DNA of 64,000 nt from Vibrio casei (GTDB lineage Bacteria; Pseudomonadota; Gammaproteobacteria; Enterobacterales; Vibrionaceae): assembly GCF_002218025.2 (NCBI RefSeq), contig NZ_AP018681.1:124001-188000 (forward strand), given 5' to 3'. Both the position numbers and the translations under genes were made by a program. Numbering within the stretch: position 1 is the stretch's first letter; the number at the start of each line of letters is the position of its first letter. This document shows, piece by piece, positions 1 to 7,494 of this stretch. Under the pieces are notes generated by a model. The model had not been told where the DNA came from. It saw only the letters and a program-made list of their open reading frames with translations, and did no database searches.

Positions 1-473
1 AACGAATTGATTTGGTTCTACTTACCTTTGGTCTTGCGGCCCTTGTCGGTATTTGGTTTGCAGGCATGCTGGTGGACCGATATTTACGGATTGCAATTCT
101 AACAAGTCTCTTAGCATTCGCTTTAATTGCTTTGCTATTTGGATTTGGTGCTCAATCTCCAGAAATTATCTATATCGGTGTCGTAGTGTGGGGCATCACT
201 TTTGGAGGCGCATCCACCTTTTTGCAAACCGCATTGGCCGATGCTGCAGGTAGTGGTGCTGATGTGGCGCTTTCTATGAATGTTGTTGCATGGAATTTAG
301 CTATTGCCGGCGGAGGAATCGTTGGCGGGATACTGCTTGATTCAGTAGGTGTTAGCTCTTTCCCTTGGTCTCTGCTGGCCTTACTTTCAGTCGCATTTTT
401 AATAGCTTGGTCATATCATTCGCACGCCTTTAAATCTGGGGCGCGTATCAGTGAAAGTTCTGTCGCTCAATAA
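1..473 (+). CDS. MFS transporter, C-terminal part (5' end outside the window)
   Basis: The frame is open from base 3 to the TAA at 471-473 and encodes about 156 residues, so only the C-terminal part of the gene is present. About four hydrophobic segments rich in Gly and Ala can be seen, with a short MFS-type cytoplasmic loop reading AGMLVDRYLR (the family's GxLxDR signature) near the start of the fragment. This fits the second half of a 12-helix DHA1-like drug or sugar efflux permease of the inner membrane. The tail is short and polar. Substrate cannot be read from this part. IS3-family debris starts about 40 bases after the stop. Confidence 0.75.
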   Translation, partial: RIDLVLLTFGLAALVGIWFAGMLVDRYLRIAILTSLLAFALIALLFGFGAQSPEIIYIGVVVWGITFGGASTFLQTALADAAGSGADVALSMNVVAWNLAIAGGGIVGGILLDSVGVSSFPWSLLALLSVAFLIAWSYHSHAFKSGARISESSVAQ

Positions 474-513
474 TCATCAACTGCTTTATTAAAGTTACAG
501 ACTAAATACGCCA

Positions 514-675
514 ATGAGTATGGAAGAGAAGCACGGTTACCACTTTGACAGTGCAGAGCAGCTTATGGCCTGCATTGATGAGTATATTGCTTATTACAAC
601 AACGATCGAATTAAGGTTAAATTAAAAGGCCTGACTCCGGTAGAATACCGAAATCAGGCCTTAGAAGCCGCATAG
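514..675 (+). pseudogene. IS3-family transposase (orfB), C-terminal remnant
   Basis: This frame encodes 53 residues ending in a typical IS3-group orfB tail: a [11 protein letters not shown] block followed by [11 protein letters not shown]. That is the last part of the rve/DDE integrase domain; the catalytic D, D and E residues and all of orfA are missing. The first Met is only the first ATG in the surviving fragment, not a real start. The remnant sits directly after the MFS gene, so the left part of the element was lost by deletion. It cannot encode active transposase. Confidence 0.8.
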
Positions 676-681
676 CAGAAA

Positions 682-706
682 TGTCCAACTTTAAAGGGGC
701 AATTCA
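682..706 (+). mobile_element. Right terminal end of the IS3-family remnant
   Basis: Seven bases after the orfB stop lies TGTCCAACTTTAAAGGGG followed by CAATTCA, the usual form of an IS3-family right inverted repeat (ends on TGTCC near the gene, TTCA outside). No matching left end was found upstream, so this is a truncated, immobile copy. The bases from about 707 to 794 show nothing recognisable apart from a short open frame running into the attC-like site. Confidence 0.6.
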
Positions 707-794
707 GTTATCCTTGGTCACAAGAGAATGAAAGGCAATGATGCCAATTTTAAAGTCGGCAAAAGATTATTTAAAACACTATGCCACGTAAAAC

Positions 795-884
795 ACATAA
801 CAATCCGCTCAAATTCGTTCCGGCCACAAAAAGCGTGGCCTCCACCAGACTCGCTGACGCTCGCAGTTTAGCGGGGCGTTGAGG
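795..884. repeat. Orphan attC-like integron recombination site
   Basis: The segment has the parts of an attC site in order. The 5' core is ACATAAC (one mismatch to RYYYAAC), then AAT, then L'' CCGCTCAAA at 805-813. L' TTTAGCGG is at 867-874 and pairs with L'' leaving one extrahelical base. The 3' core GTTGAGG is at 878-884 (one mismatch to GTTRRRY). The centre holds nested self-complementary stretches (GGCCAC/GTGGCC and CTCGCTGACGCTCGC). The start TAACAATCCGCTCAAA resembles many Vibrio and Shewanella cassette ends. No integrase gene or second attC is seen nearby. Confidence 0.55.
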
Positions 885-1056
885 TTGTAGGATTTCCCGA
901 TTTTCAGCGGATTTTCCATGTTTTTATCGTCATTTATCCTGCTGAGAATGGCTTAAATGCTGCGCGATGATAGTGGCCTTTATCATGGCAAGGAAAGAGA
1001 TAGCGACAAAATGAGAGTTAAGCGGGTTTTTCCTTTGATTTTAGAGGTTTTACCTT

Positions 1057-1236
1057 CTATTTAATGTGATTTCGTAGTTTTTCTATATTGTGAAGCATGC
1101 TGAACATCGCCCATTGGGCGTTTACTTTCTCTCTACCTCTCAGCGTAAATCGGTTCATTTTTTTGTTGACGGTGATGTTGCCAAACACAGGCTCAATACA
1201 CCCAAGTCGCTTGCTGTATTGCCGGTAAGCGTCCGG
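1057..1236 (-). pseudogene. IS1182-type DDE transposase, C-terminal remnant
   Basis: Read on the minus strand, this stretch encodes about 60 residues with the end of an IS1182-like transposase: YSKRLGCIEPVFGNI, then NRFTLRG and a QW...HNIEKL tail. In this family these residues surround the last acidic residue of the DDE triad (the E of IEPVFGNI). The open frame continues upstream to 1356, but the residues there do not look like transposase, so the element is truncated near 1236-1245. The AT-rich stretch 893-1056 is probably its 3' flank. Non-functional. Confidence 0.7.
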
Positions 1237-1303
1237 CCAACCACACCTAGCAACAACACTTTTTGTATTTGAAAATACCTTCAGCTTTTTATTGAAGGTT
1301 ATT

Positions 1304-1456
1304 ATGAATTCACCAATCCCTATGAAGGATATAGGGCCTATTATGTTCCATGTCAAAATACTGGACTCTCGTCATGGAAGTTTTGCCGACAGACTTCATC
1401 GAGCAATCCGAGACTTGGAAGATAATGTTAGGAGTGATTTTTCTGCAAAGGCTTAA
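1304..1456 (+). CDS. Small open frame, 50 residues, unrecognised
   Basis: An ATG-to-TAA frame of 50 codons lies just after the transposase remnant, ending in an acidic and basic helix-like tail (DRLHRAIRDLEDNVR). I do not recognise it. The frame is open a little upstream of the ATG, so it could be the tail of a gene destroyed by the insertions rather than a complete small protein. No strong ribosome binding site is visible. The following 200 bases up to the acetyltransferase contain no other gene. Confidence 0.2.
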   Translation: MNSPIPMKDIGPIMFHVKILDSRHGSFADRLHRAIRDLEDNVRSDFSAKA

Positions 1457-1666
1457 CAAGAGATTGAGACTTCAAGATACTTTTTAGTTTGTTAGAAACA
1501 TTGTCGTGGGTGTAACTCGTTTCTGTCCAGCGCTACGTTAGTGGAAAATCATTGCGCATTCCAAGCCAGAACCCTTTGCTTACATCATTAGACTACTTAA
1601 TTATTTTCGGATAAAATACGCACTCGCGGCTGCACATGAATTTCAGTCAACTTTAGAGAGAATACG

Positions 1667-2098
1667 ATGATTGTAGAAAATGTGCTTCCTGAAGATTACG
1701 CAGAAATGCTGAATGTTTGGGAAAACTCAGTCCGAGCAACTCATGACTTCATAACAGAAGAAGATATTGATTTTTTTAAACCAATTATCATTGAGCAGGC
1801 TTTTCCTGCTGTCACGTTAAGATGTATTAAAAGTAATGATGGCTCAATTCTAGGCTTTGTGGGTATCCATGATTCTAAAGTTGAAATGCTGTTCATTTTA
1901 AACGAGGCAAGAGGGCAAGGTATTAGTAAGGTGCTACTGCAATACGCAATAGAGCAGTTAGGTGCAACCAAAGTCGATGTAAACGAACAAAACCCGCAAG
2001 CAGTAGGCTTCTACGAGCATATGGGTTTTAAAGTAGTTTCTCGTTCACCACTTGATGATATGGGAAAACCTTTTCCAATTCTGCATATGACACTTTAA
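1667..2098 (+). CDS. GNAT-family N-acetyltransferase (YjaB-like)
   Basis: The 143-residue protein is the right size for a single GNAT domain, which moves an acetyl group from acetyl-CoA to an amine. The acetyl-CoA pyrophosphate loop is ARGQGIS (fitting R/Q-x-x-G-x-G/A), followed by helix KVLLQYAIEQL, and the late strand and helix reading NPQAVGFYEHMGFK carry the Asn and Tyr typical of the fold. The N-terminal VWENSVRATHDFITEEDI resembles YjaB/PA3270-type enzymes. The substrate is unknown. It is a single-gene unit closed by a strong terminator at 2132-2165 and flanked by short direct repeats, next to IS debris and an attC-like site, so acquisition by transfer is plausible. Confidence 0.8.
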   Translation: MIVENVLPEDYAEMLNVWENSVRATHDFITEEDIDFFKPIIIEQAFPAVTLRCIKSNDGSILGFVGIHDSKVEMLFILNEARGQGISKVLLQYAIEQLGATKVDVNEQNPQAVGFYEHMGFKVVSRSPLDDMGKPFPILHMTL

Positions 2099-2131
2099 AG
2101 CTCGGTTTGTCGTAACCAAGTTTGTTAGAAG

Positions 2132-2165
2132 AAACGCCCAAAGCTAATAACTTTGGGCGTTTCCG
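2132..2165 (+). terminator. Rho-independent terminator after the acetyltransferase
   Basis: AAACGCCCAAAG at 2132-2143 pairs perfectly with CTTTGGGCGTTT at 2151-2162 across a 7-base loop; the short T-run lies within the second arm. Confidence 0.8.
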
Positions 2166-2366
2166 TATACGGTGAAAAATCCAATATAAATGTTTAAGGT
2201 TTCAAGATACTTTTTCTCATCTGAACTGTGCCACTTAGTCATTTGGGCTAAGAAGGTTTTGTCCAAAACTGAGTTACCTGTAATATCAAACTTTATCATC
2301 TCTCACAATTGATTCAGGGGCCTGAAATGTATAATCTGACTAAAATCTGAGTTGATAAGTAACCGC

Positions 2367-3146
2367 ATGAATATAAAAAAGTTCACAGGATTAAAAGAGA
2401 AAGGCTCAACCATTGAGCGCGTGCTTCGGGTGATGTCATTTATCTCAGAGCATGAAGGTGAGTGCACACAACATGAGTTATCCGATGCGATGGCTTTACC
2501 GAAACTGGCGATGGGAAAATTGATTAATCAATTGAAAGAATTGGGTATTGTGAGTGAAAATTTAAATAGAAAAATCATCGCAGGCCCTGAGTTTCGGCAG
2601 TTGTCGCTTTCGGTGATCCGCAATCGTGTTTTTTCATCACAGCGGATCGCTATTCTTGAACAGTTGGCACAAGAAATTGGCGAAACCTGTGGAATATCGG
2701 TACCAAATGGTATTGATATGCTGTATCTAGAACGTGTTCAAACCAATTGGCCTTTGCAGATCAGCTTACCTGTTGGGAGTTTTGTGCCACTGACCGCCAC
2801 GGCATCGGGAAAATTACATTTAGCGAATTTGTCCGATGAGGGTCGGCAAGTGATTTTGGATAATATCGCGCTGGATGTTTTTACAGAGCATACGATTGTC
2901 GATAGGTTGAAGCTTGAACAAGAGCTGGCGAACATTCGTGAATTGGGTTATGGGCGAGATAACAATGAATTTATCGATGGCATGGCAGCAGTCTCGGTTC
3001 CTATTACTTGCGATGGGCTATTATTCGGGTATCTATTTTGTCACAGCCCAGTTATCCGCCACAGCTTAGTTGATTTAGAAGCGTTTATTCCGCAAATGCA
3101 GAAAGCCGCCAATGATATAATGTCAGTTATGTTAAAAGGGGAATAA
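2367..3146 (+). CDS. IclR-family transcriptional regulator
   Basis: A 259-residue protein with an N-terminal winged helix (about residues 15-75; STIERVLRVMSFISEHEGEC then a recognition helix) and a C-terminal IclR effector domain (about 80-255) containing the family motif ETCGISVPNGIDMLYLERVQ and the late segment VSVPI. I take the ATG at 2367 as the start; a TTG at 2352 would add five residues and neither has a strong ribosome binding site. It faces tail to tail, 12 bases away, a paralogue on the other strand with nearly the same effector motif. By analogy, the target is probably the neighbouring sugar-lactone-type gene; that is inference. Confidence 0.85.
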   Translation: MNIKKFTGLKEKGSTIERVLRVMSFISEHEGECTQHELSDAMALPKLAMGKLINQLKELGIVSENLNRKIIAGPEFRQLSLSVIRNRVFSSQRIAILEQLAQEIGETCGISVPNGIDMLYLERVQTNWPLQISLPVGSFVPLTATASGKLHLANLSDEGRQVILDNIALDVFTEHTIVDRLKLEQELANIRELGYGRDNNEFIDGMAAVSVPITCDGLLFGYLFCHSPVIRHSLVDLEAFIPQMQKAANDIMSVMLKGE

Positions 3147-3158
3147 TCTCTTGGCGTT

Positions 3159-3929
3159 TTAAACATCAATATGGTGTTGTAACTGATCACGCGTACGTTC
3201 TAGATCAGGCAAAAACGTGAGTAATTCATCGAGGCTTTTTCGCGTTTTAGGGCAATGACAGAACAACGAGGCTAAAAATTTTCCATTGGAAGAAAAAATC
3301 GGAATGGCGACCGCCACTAATCCATCGATAAACTCTTCATTATCCACACTGAACTGGCGATGCCGGATTTTTTTCAGCTCGACTTCAAGGGCGATTTTGT
3401 TCGTTTGTGTATTTTTCGCATAGCGAGTTAACGGCAGTTGATTCAGCAGTTTTTCACGCTGTGATTTTGTCAATGAGCTTAGAAATAATTTACCACTTGC
3501 CGTTGCCCAAATCGGTGATTTCATGCCCAGTGGCAATATGATTTTGAGTGGCCAGTTGGTCTGAATACGCTCGTAATACACCATGTCATTGCCATCGGGA
3601 ATTGCGATGCCACAGGTTTCTTCAATACGTCTTGAGAGTCCATGCAATATGGCCTGTAAGTAAGTTTTTCTTTCGCTATTACTATTGATATTTAAGGCAA
3701 TTCGTTTCAACTCGGCACCGGGGTAAATATTGCCTCTATGATCAGAAGAAAGAAAGGCATCATCATCGAGTTGTTGGACTAGGCGATGGTAAGTCGGTTT
3801 TGGGATCTCGGAGTGAAAAATAAGATCCGGTAGAGAAATTGGCTGTTCTTGCTTTGCGCTTTGAGTGACAATTTCCACAACCCGGCTGACGGCGTTGGGT
3901 TTATTGTCCATGCTGGCTTTGCTATCCAT
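3159..3929 (-). CDS. IclR-family transcriptional regulator, paralogue of the preceding gene
   Basis: This 256-residue protein has the IclR layout: winged helix at about 15-75 and effector domain at about 80-250. The effector motif ETCGIAIPDGNDMVYYERIQ and the following TNWPLKI match the convergent gene at 2367-3146 (TNWPLQI), so the two arose by duplication or were acquired as a pair. It lies 73 bases downstream of the SMP-30-like gene on the same strand and is probably co-transcribed with it, which points to local autoregulation. The start has AGG about eight bases upstream; a second Met seven codons in is possible. Confidence 0.85.
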   Translation of the reverse strand: MDSKASMDNKPNAVSRVVEIVTQSAKQEQPISLPDLIFHSEIPKPTYHRLVQQLDDDAFLSSDHRGNIYPGAELKRIALNINSNSERKTYLQAILHGLSRRIEETCGIAIPDGNDMVYYERIQTNWPLKIILPLGMKSPIWATASGKLFLSSLTKSQREKLLNQLPLTRYAKNTQTNKIALEVELKKIRHRQFSVDNEEFIDGLVAVAIPIFSSNGKFLASLFCHCPKTRKSLDELLTFLPDLERTRDQLQHHIDV

Positions 3930-4002
3930 GTTGATACCTGTTATCCCTGACGTTTCTCGATTATATATTGTATCTCTACTGGCTAAAAGGTAGATTTAGA
4001 GA

Positions 4003-4902
4003 CTAACCCAAGAAGGTGTATTCTTCTTTTCCACAAAATGGTGACGGTATAACGGCCCCACGACAAACAAAGGTGCGGCCAGATAATGGTTGTATTACTC
4101 GCTCTTGTTCTGTCATTCCATACCATCCCGTTGTGATAAAAAGGGAATCAAGGTTTTTTCCTCCAAAAGTGCAGCGAGTGGCATGTTTCACCGGCAGTTC
4201 GATCGTATGGAGGAGCTCGCCTAAAGAGTTATAAATGCTGATACAACCTTTATTCCAATGGCATATATATAGGTTTCCCATTGCATCGGTTGTTAGCCCA
4301 TCGGGCAAACCTTGGTGCTCTTTTAATTGGATAAACACGCGTTTGTGGAGAACAGTTGACCAATCATGGTTCATCTGTAGTTCAATGACTTGCCCTTTAA
4401 ACATATTCGACACGTATGCTCGCTTTAATTCCGGGTTAAAGGCGATGCCATTGGCGACGGAATAATCTTGATCTAATTGTTGTATAGAATGGTCTCTTGC
4501 TTGGTATCGATATATACAACCATCTGGTTGATCAAGTTGCTGCTCATTCATAGTGCCAAACCAAAGATCACCATTGGGACAATTTACTGCATCATTAAGC
4601 CGGATGTCCCTTTTCCCTTCCGTTGGATCGGCAATAAATTCAAAATGTTCGAATGTTCTATTACATCGGTATAAGCCATGTTTAGTGGCAGCCATCCAGT
4701 TTTGATTGGTAGTCGGTGCAATTGCTGTCACTGCAACAGGCACTGTGGTGACTTGGTGCAGCTCAAGACTTGGAGAATATTGATGAATATGGAAACTTTC
4801 GGTATCTACCCAAAATTGGCATTGATCTGACGCTAGCCAAATGGGCGATTCACCTATTTCACATAATGGTGATGGGATAAGATTAACAATGATATTTTTC
4901 AT
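4003..4902 (-). CDS. SMP-30/gluconolactonase/LRE-like family protein
   Basis: A 299-residue six-bladed beta-propeller without signal peptide, so cytoplasmic. Family members are Ca2+ or Zn2+-dependent lactonases acting on sugar lactones such as gluconolactone. Metal-site positions are visible: the Glu of CEIGESPIW (about residue 18), the Asn of RLNDA, the Asn in SVANGIAF and the Asp of LPDGLTTDAMGN; the late block HATRCTFGG..LFITT is typical. It is the first gene of a two-gene unit with the downstream IclR regulator. A strong dyad at 4908-4940 lies just upstream of its start. Regulation by one or both IclR proteins in response to a sugar acid is a reasonable guess; no dehydrogenase or transporter for such a sugar is adjacent. 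Confidence 0.85.
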   Translation of the reverse strand: MKNIIVNLIPSPLCEIGESPIWLASDQCQFWVDTESFHIHQYSPSLELHQVTTVPVAVTAIAPTTNQNWMAATKHGLYRCNRTFEHFEFIADPTEGKRDIRLNDAVNCPNGDLWFGTMNEQQLDQPDGCIYRYQARDHSIQQLDQDYSVANGIAFNPELKRAYVSNMFKGQVIELQMNHDWSTVLHKRVFIQLKEHQGLPDGLTTDAMGNLYICHWNKGCISIYNSLGELLHTIELPVKHATRCTFGGKNLDSLFITTGWYGMTEQERVIQPLSGRTFVCRGAVIPSPFCGKEEYTFLG

Positions 4903-4907
4903 TTTTC

Positions 4908-4940
4908 ACCTATATTGATAATTTAAATATCATTATAGGT
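4908..4940 (-). promoter_or_regulatory. Near-perfect 13-bp inverted repeat, probable IclR operator
   Basis: ACCTATATTGATA at 4908-4920 and TATCATTATAGGT at 4928-4940 are inverted copies with one mismatch, separated by ATTTAAA. The site begins five bases upstream of the SMP-30-like start codon, so a bound protein would block transcription or translation start. Two IclR genes are adjacent, making them the first candidates. Confidence 0.6.
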
Positions 4941-5080
4941 TAATTTTTGGTTTTGTGCTTTTAGATGTATGAACAATATTAAAGGAGATTGGCAATAGTG
5001 GACTCGCTTAAGTGATTGAGATAAATATACGCAGCCGGTGAATAATCACGAACGATGAATAGATTCACCGTCCGTTGAAA

Positions 5081-5755
5081 TTAAGCCTCAAGAATGGCTT
5101 TCAATTCTAATAATGATTTTACCGTATAATGCGGTTGAATATTATCAGTTGCGCTTGCGCCGTGTGGGTTTAACCAACAAGTTTCAATGCCAAAATTGAT
5201 GCCGCCTAAAATATCAGAATGCAGGTTATCACCGACCATCAGCACTTTTGATTTACATGGATTACCCGCGCGTTGCAAAGCATGTTCAAAGATGATGCTA
5301 TCAGGTTTTGCCATGCCGACTTCTTCTGAAATGATAACTTGATCTATGTAGCTATCCATTCCAGTGCGAGCCAATCGAATCGCTTGTAAATCGGTAAAGC
5401 CATTAGTAATGATACCAATTTTGGCTTTGCCCGTAATCGCTTCCATTAACTCTTTGGCACCTGGTAGAACAGAACAAATATCAGCCATGGCTTCTAAAAA
5501 TGCTGAGTTCAGTTCCGCTGGCGTGGTGTTTAGTCGCTGCGCCCATGAATCAAAACGAGTGTGCTTGAGTTGGTCTGCCGTGATATCGCCATTTTGATAA
5601 TCAATCCAAAGCGGTTTATTCACTTCTTGATAAGTGGCAAAATCTTGTTTGGTGAAATCCACGCCTTTTCTAGAAAACATGAGCTGCATACCTTTAAATG
5701 CATCAAAATGGAACAAGGTTTCGTCCGCATCAAAAAAAATCCAATCGTACTTCAT
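5081..5755 (-). CDS. yjjG: HAD-superfamily pyrimidine 5'-nucleotidase (YjjG-like)
   Basis: A 224-residue cytoplasmic HAD hydrolase of subfamily IA. Motif I is FFDADETL (Asp9 nucleophile, Asp11 acid/base), motif II is IITNGF, the Lys is in GMAKPDS and motif IV is [12 protein letters not shown]. Length and order match E. coli YjjG, a house-cleaning nucleotidase preferring dUMP, dTMP and non-canonical pyrimidine nucleotides. It appears monocistronic; its 5' side borders the FMN reductase gene on the same strand with about 110 bases between. Nothing unusual in the sequence. Confidence 0.85.
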   Translation of the reverse strand: MKYDWIFFDADETLFHFDAFKGMQLMFSRKGVDFTKQDFATYQEVNKPLWIDYQNGDITADQLKHTRFDSWAQRLNTTPAELNSAFLEAMADICSVLPGAKELMEAITGKAKIGIITNGFTDLQAIRLARTGMDSYIDQVIISEEVGMAKPDSIIFEHALQRAGNPCKSKVLMVGDNLHSDILGGINFGIETCWLNPHGASATDNIQPHYTVKSLLELKAILEA

Positions 5756-5866
5756 GGTTACTCCTTATTTTGTTGTGGCTAGTGTAGCGATTTTTCTTTT
5801 TTGGGGTAAGCCAATAAATGAAAAACAAGTGATGAAGGATTTACATCCCATAGCGAAAGGGTTTGT

Positions 5867-6430
5867 TTAACGGTAACATATCTCGATGAATAGGCGCGAG
5901 AGCATGAGCATAGCCAGTAGCTGCAATGTATATTCACATCGAGCAAGGAAATGTGGATCTGTGATGGTTGATTCTTCGCTTAACAGAGAATCAACTTCGC
6001 GGAAGATGAGGTGATCAGGTAAAAAGCAAACATGGTTATTTTTATTGCCTGTCATTCGTAATTCACTGATAGGGTAAACTCCATTAATACTAGCGGACAC
6101 ACTAACAAGTAGGGCAGGCTTGTGCGCAAGCTCTTCGTCTGTAGTGAGTAGCAAAAAATTTTTGAGCGCAGGCGTTGCCATTCCATGCCATTCTGGCGTA
6201 ATAAAAATAAAGGCGTCGGATTGAGACAATTGCTGAGCAATGGGTTTCCATTGTTGCCACTCGTTACCACCATTCCAAACGCCTTCATTCCAAAAAGGCA
6301 GATCTAATGCGTGTAAATCTACAATATTAATCTCGTTAAATTGAGAATGAGCTAATTGTTTTAAAGTGTTAGCGACATTTAAGCTTTGTGATTGTGGTCT
6401 TTGACTGCCAGAGACAATAGTGAGTTTCAT
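5867..6430 (-). CDS. NAD(P)H-dependent FMN reductase-like protein, 3' end probably frameshifted
   Basis: The protein has the flavodoxin-like fold of NADPH-dependent FMN reductases: strand 1 and phosphate loop IVSGSQRPQSQS at residues 4-15, and the FMN-binding segment TPEWHGMATPALKNFLL at about 103-119. It is co-directional with the EamA exporter 39 bases upstream and has a good AAGGA site, so the two form an operon under the divergent MarR gene. The last 19 residues in frame (MLMLSRLFIEICYR end) do not look like the family. The next frame reads YAHALAPIHRDMLP and ends in FRYGM with a stop at 5841, which fits better. A one-base loss near 5920 would explain this. Confidence 0.75.
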   Translation of the reverse strand: MKLTIVSGSQRPQSQSLNVANTLKQLAHSQFNEINIVDLHALDLPFWNEGVWNGGNEWQQWKPIAQQLSQSDAFIFITPEWHGMATPALKNFLLLTTDEELAHKPALLVSVSASINGVYPISELRMTGNKNNHVCFLPDHLIFREVDSLLSEESTITDPHFLARCEYTLQLLAMLMLSRLFIEICYR

Positions 6431-6469
6431 GGTTAATTCCTTTTATTCAAATAGTTAATGAGTGATGGA

Positions 6470-7348
6470 TTACGAGTTAGAGTGCCTATTTTTGGATGTT
6501 GTATTGCTTAAAATAATGGAAGAGAATATTGCTAGCGCGCCTATTAGTTGGCTTGGCGTAAAGGCTTGTTGTAAAAAGATATAGCCGAGTACACAAGCGG
6601 AGACACTGCTAAGAAAGCCTAAAAATGAAATGGAAATGGCAGGTAGTTTCTCTATACCGCGAAACCATAAGAAGTAACCTACAATTGCGCCGATTATGCC
6701 TAAATAGAGATAACCCAATACATTGGTGAGGCTGATGTGGTTTGGAATGCCTTCAACTGTCAAGGCGATCGGAGCAAGCATTAAGCCGCCAAAGAGTAAT
6801 TGCCAACCAGTGAAACCTAATAAGCTCATCTCTTCTGGTCGTCCCCATTTTTTAGTTAACACTACACCTAGCGCCATACTTAGCGTGCCCATCAGCGCGA
6901 CAAAAATCCCCGTTTGGTTAAGATTGGCGTGGCTATTGAGTACGAGAAAACCAATGCCTGTAATGCCGATTATACCGGCAAGAACATGTTGAAAAGTGAA
7001 TGTACTCTTTAGTAAAAATCGACTGAGGACGATGACCATTAATGCTTGGCTTGACATCACTAACGCCGCCATTCCTCCAGGTAAGTAAGTGGCGGCATAA
7101 AAAAGACAATAGAAAAAAAAGCCGATATTAAAAAAACCTAATAACGCAATGCGCCACCACCAATGCCCTTTGGGTATGGTACGAGTGATCATAATCAACA
7201 GTATTCCAGCAGGAAGGGCTCGAATCAGTGCTGCCATTAATGGGCTATTAGGAGGAAGAAGTTCACTGGTCACGATATAAGTACTTCCCCAAAGAATGGG
7301 TGCTAGTGCTGTGGTGAGTAGCAGTAATAACAATCCTATTTTAGACAT
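6470..7348 (-). CDS. EamA/DMT-family transporter
   Basis: A 292-residue inner-membrane protein with about ten hydrophobic helices arranged as two EamA repeats (roughly residues 8-140 and 150-285). The first repeat shows LAPILWGSTYIVTSELLPP, the usual start of this family, and the second ends YLFLGIIGAIVGYFLWFRGIEKL-like. Such carriers export amino acids, metabolites or drugs. It is the first gene of an operon with the FMN reductase downstream and is transcribed divergently from a MarR regulator, across a large inverted repeat (7394-7437). This suggests export of a redox-active or toxic small molecule; the substrate is unknown. Confidence 0.85.
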   Translation of the reverse strand: MSKIGLLLLLLTTALAPILWGSTYIVTSELLPPNSPLMAALIRALPAGILLIMITRTIPKGHWWWRIALLGFFNIGFFFYCLFYAATYLPGGMAALVMSSQALMVIVLSRFLLKSTFTFQHVLAGIIGITGIGFLVLNSHANLNQTGIFVALMGTLSMALGVVLTKKWGRPEEMSLLGFTGWQLLFGGLMLAPIALTVEGIPNHISLTNVLGYLYLGIIGAIVGYFLWFRGIEKLPAISISFLGFLSSVSACVLGYIFLQQAFTPSQLIGALAIFSSIILSNTTSKNRHSNS

Positions 7349-7393
7349 TATTGTTTCCTTAACTATTCCATCTCTAATATATGTAGAGAATAA

Positions 7394-7437
7394 ACTTTAA
7401 TAAAAGTATCTCTCATAAAAGATACTTTTATTAAAGT
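7394..7437. promoter_or_regulatory. Perfect 18-bp inverted repeat, probable MarR operator
   Basis: ACTTTAATAAAAGTATCT at 7394-7411 is repeated exactly in inverted form at 7420-7437 with an 8-base spacer. It lies in the 146-base gap between the divergent EamA and MarR genes. The length and symmetry point to a dimeric regulator, most simply the adjacent MarR protein, controlling both directions. Confidence 0.7.
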
Positions 7438-7459
7438 AATGGATATTTATATTTTGATC

Positions 7460-7483
7460 AAGTATCTTTTTTGAAAGTTACTT
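7460..7483. promoter_or_regulatory. Second, imperfect copy of the MarR-type half sites
   Basis: AAGTATCTTTTT at 7460-7471 and TGAAAGTTACTT at 7472-7483 form an imperfect palindrome and share AAGTATCTTTT-like bases with the larger repeat at 7394-7437. It ends 11 bases before the MarR start codon, a position suited to autorepression. Confidence 0.45.
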
Positions 7484-7494
7484 TTGAGGTTTGA

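Larger units (their letters stand above)
1471..2215. repeat. Exact 15-bp direct repeats flanking the acetyltransferase gene
   Basis: TTCAAGATACTTTTT occurs at 1471-1485 and again at 2201-2215 in the same orientation. The two copies enclose the GNAT gene with its promoter region and terminator. They could be the ends of an inserted module, residues of a larger duplicated flank, or chance in AT-rich sequence; an exact 15-mer about 730 bases apart makes chance less likely. Confidence 0.5.

Noticed and set aside
514..2215. Complete integron or prophage
   Set aside because: No integrase, no second attC, no phage structural or replication genes.
2224..2270. TGAACTGTGCCACTTAG near 2224 as a possible left end of the IS3 element
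   Set aside because: Only partial match to the right end at 682-706 and in the wrong place relative to the remnant.
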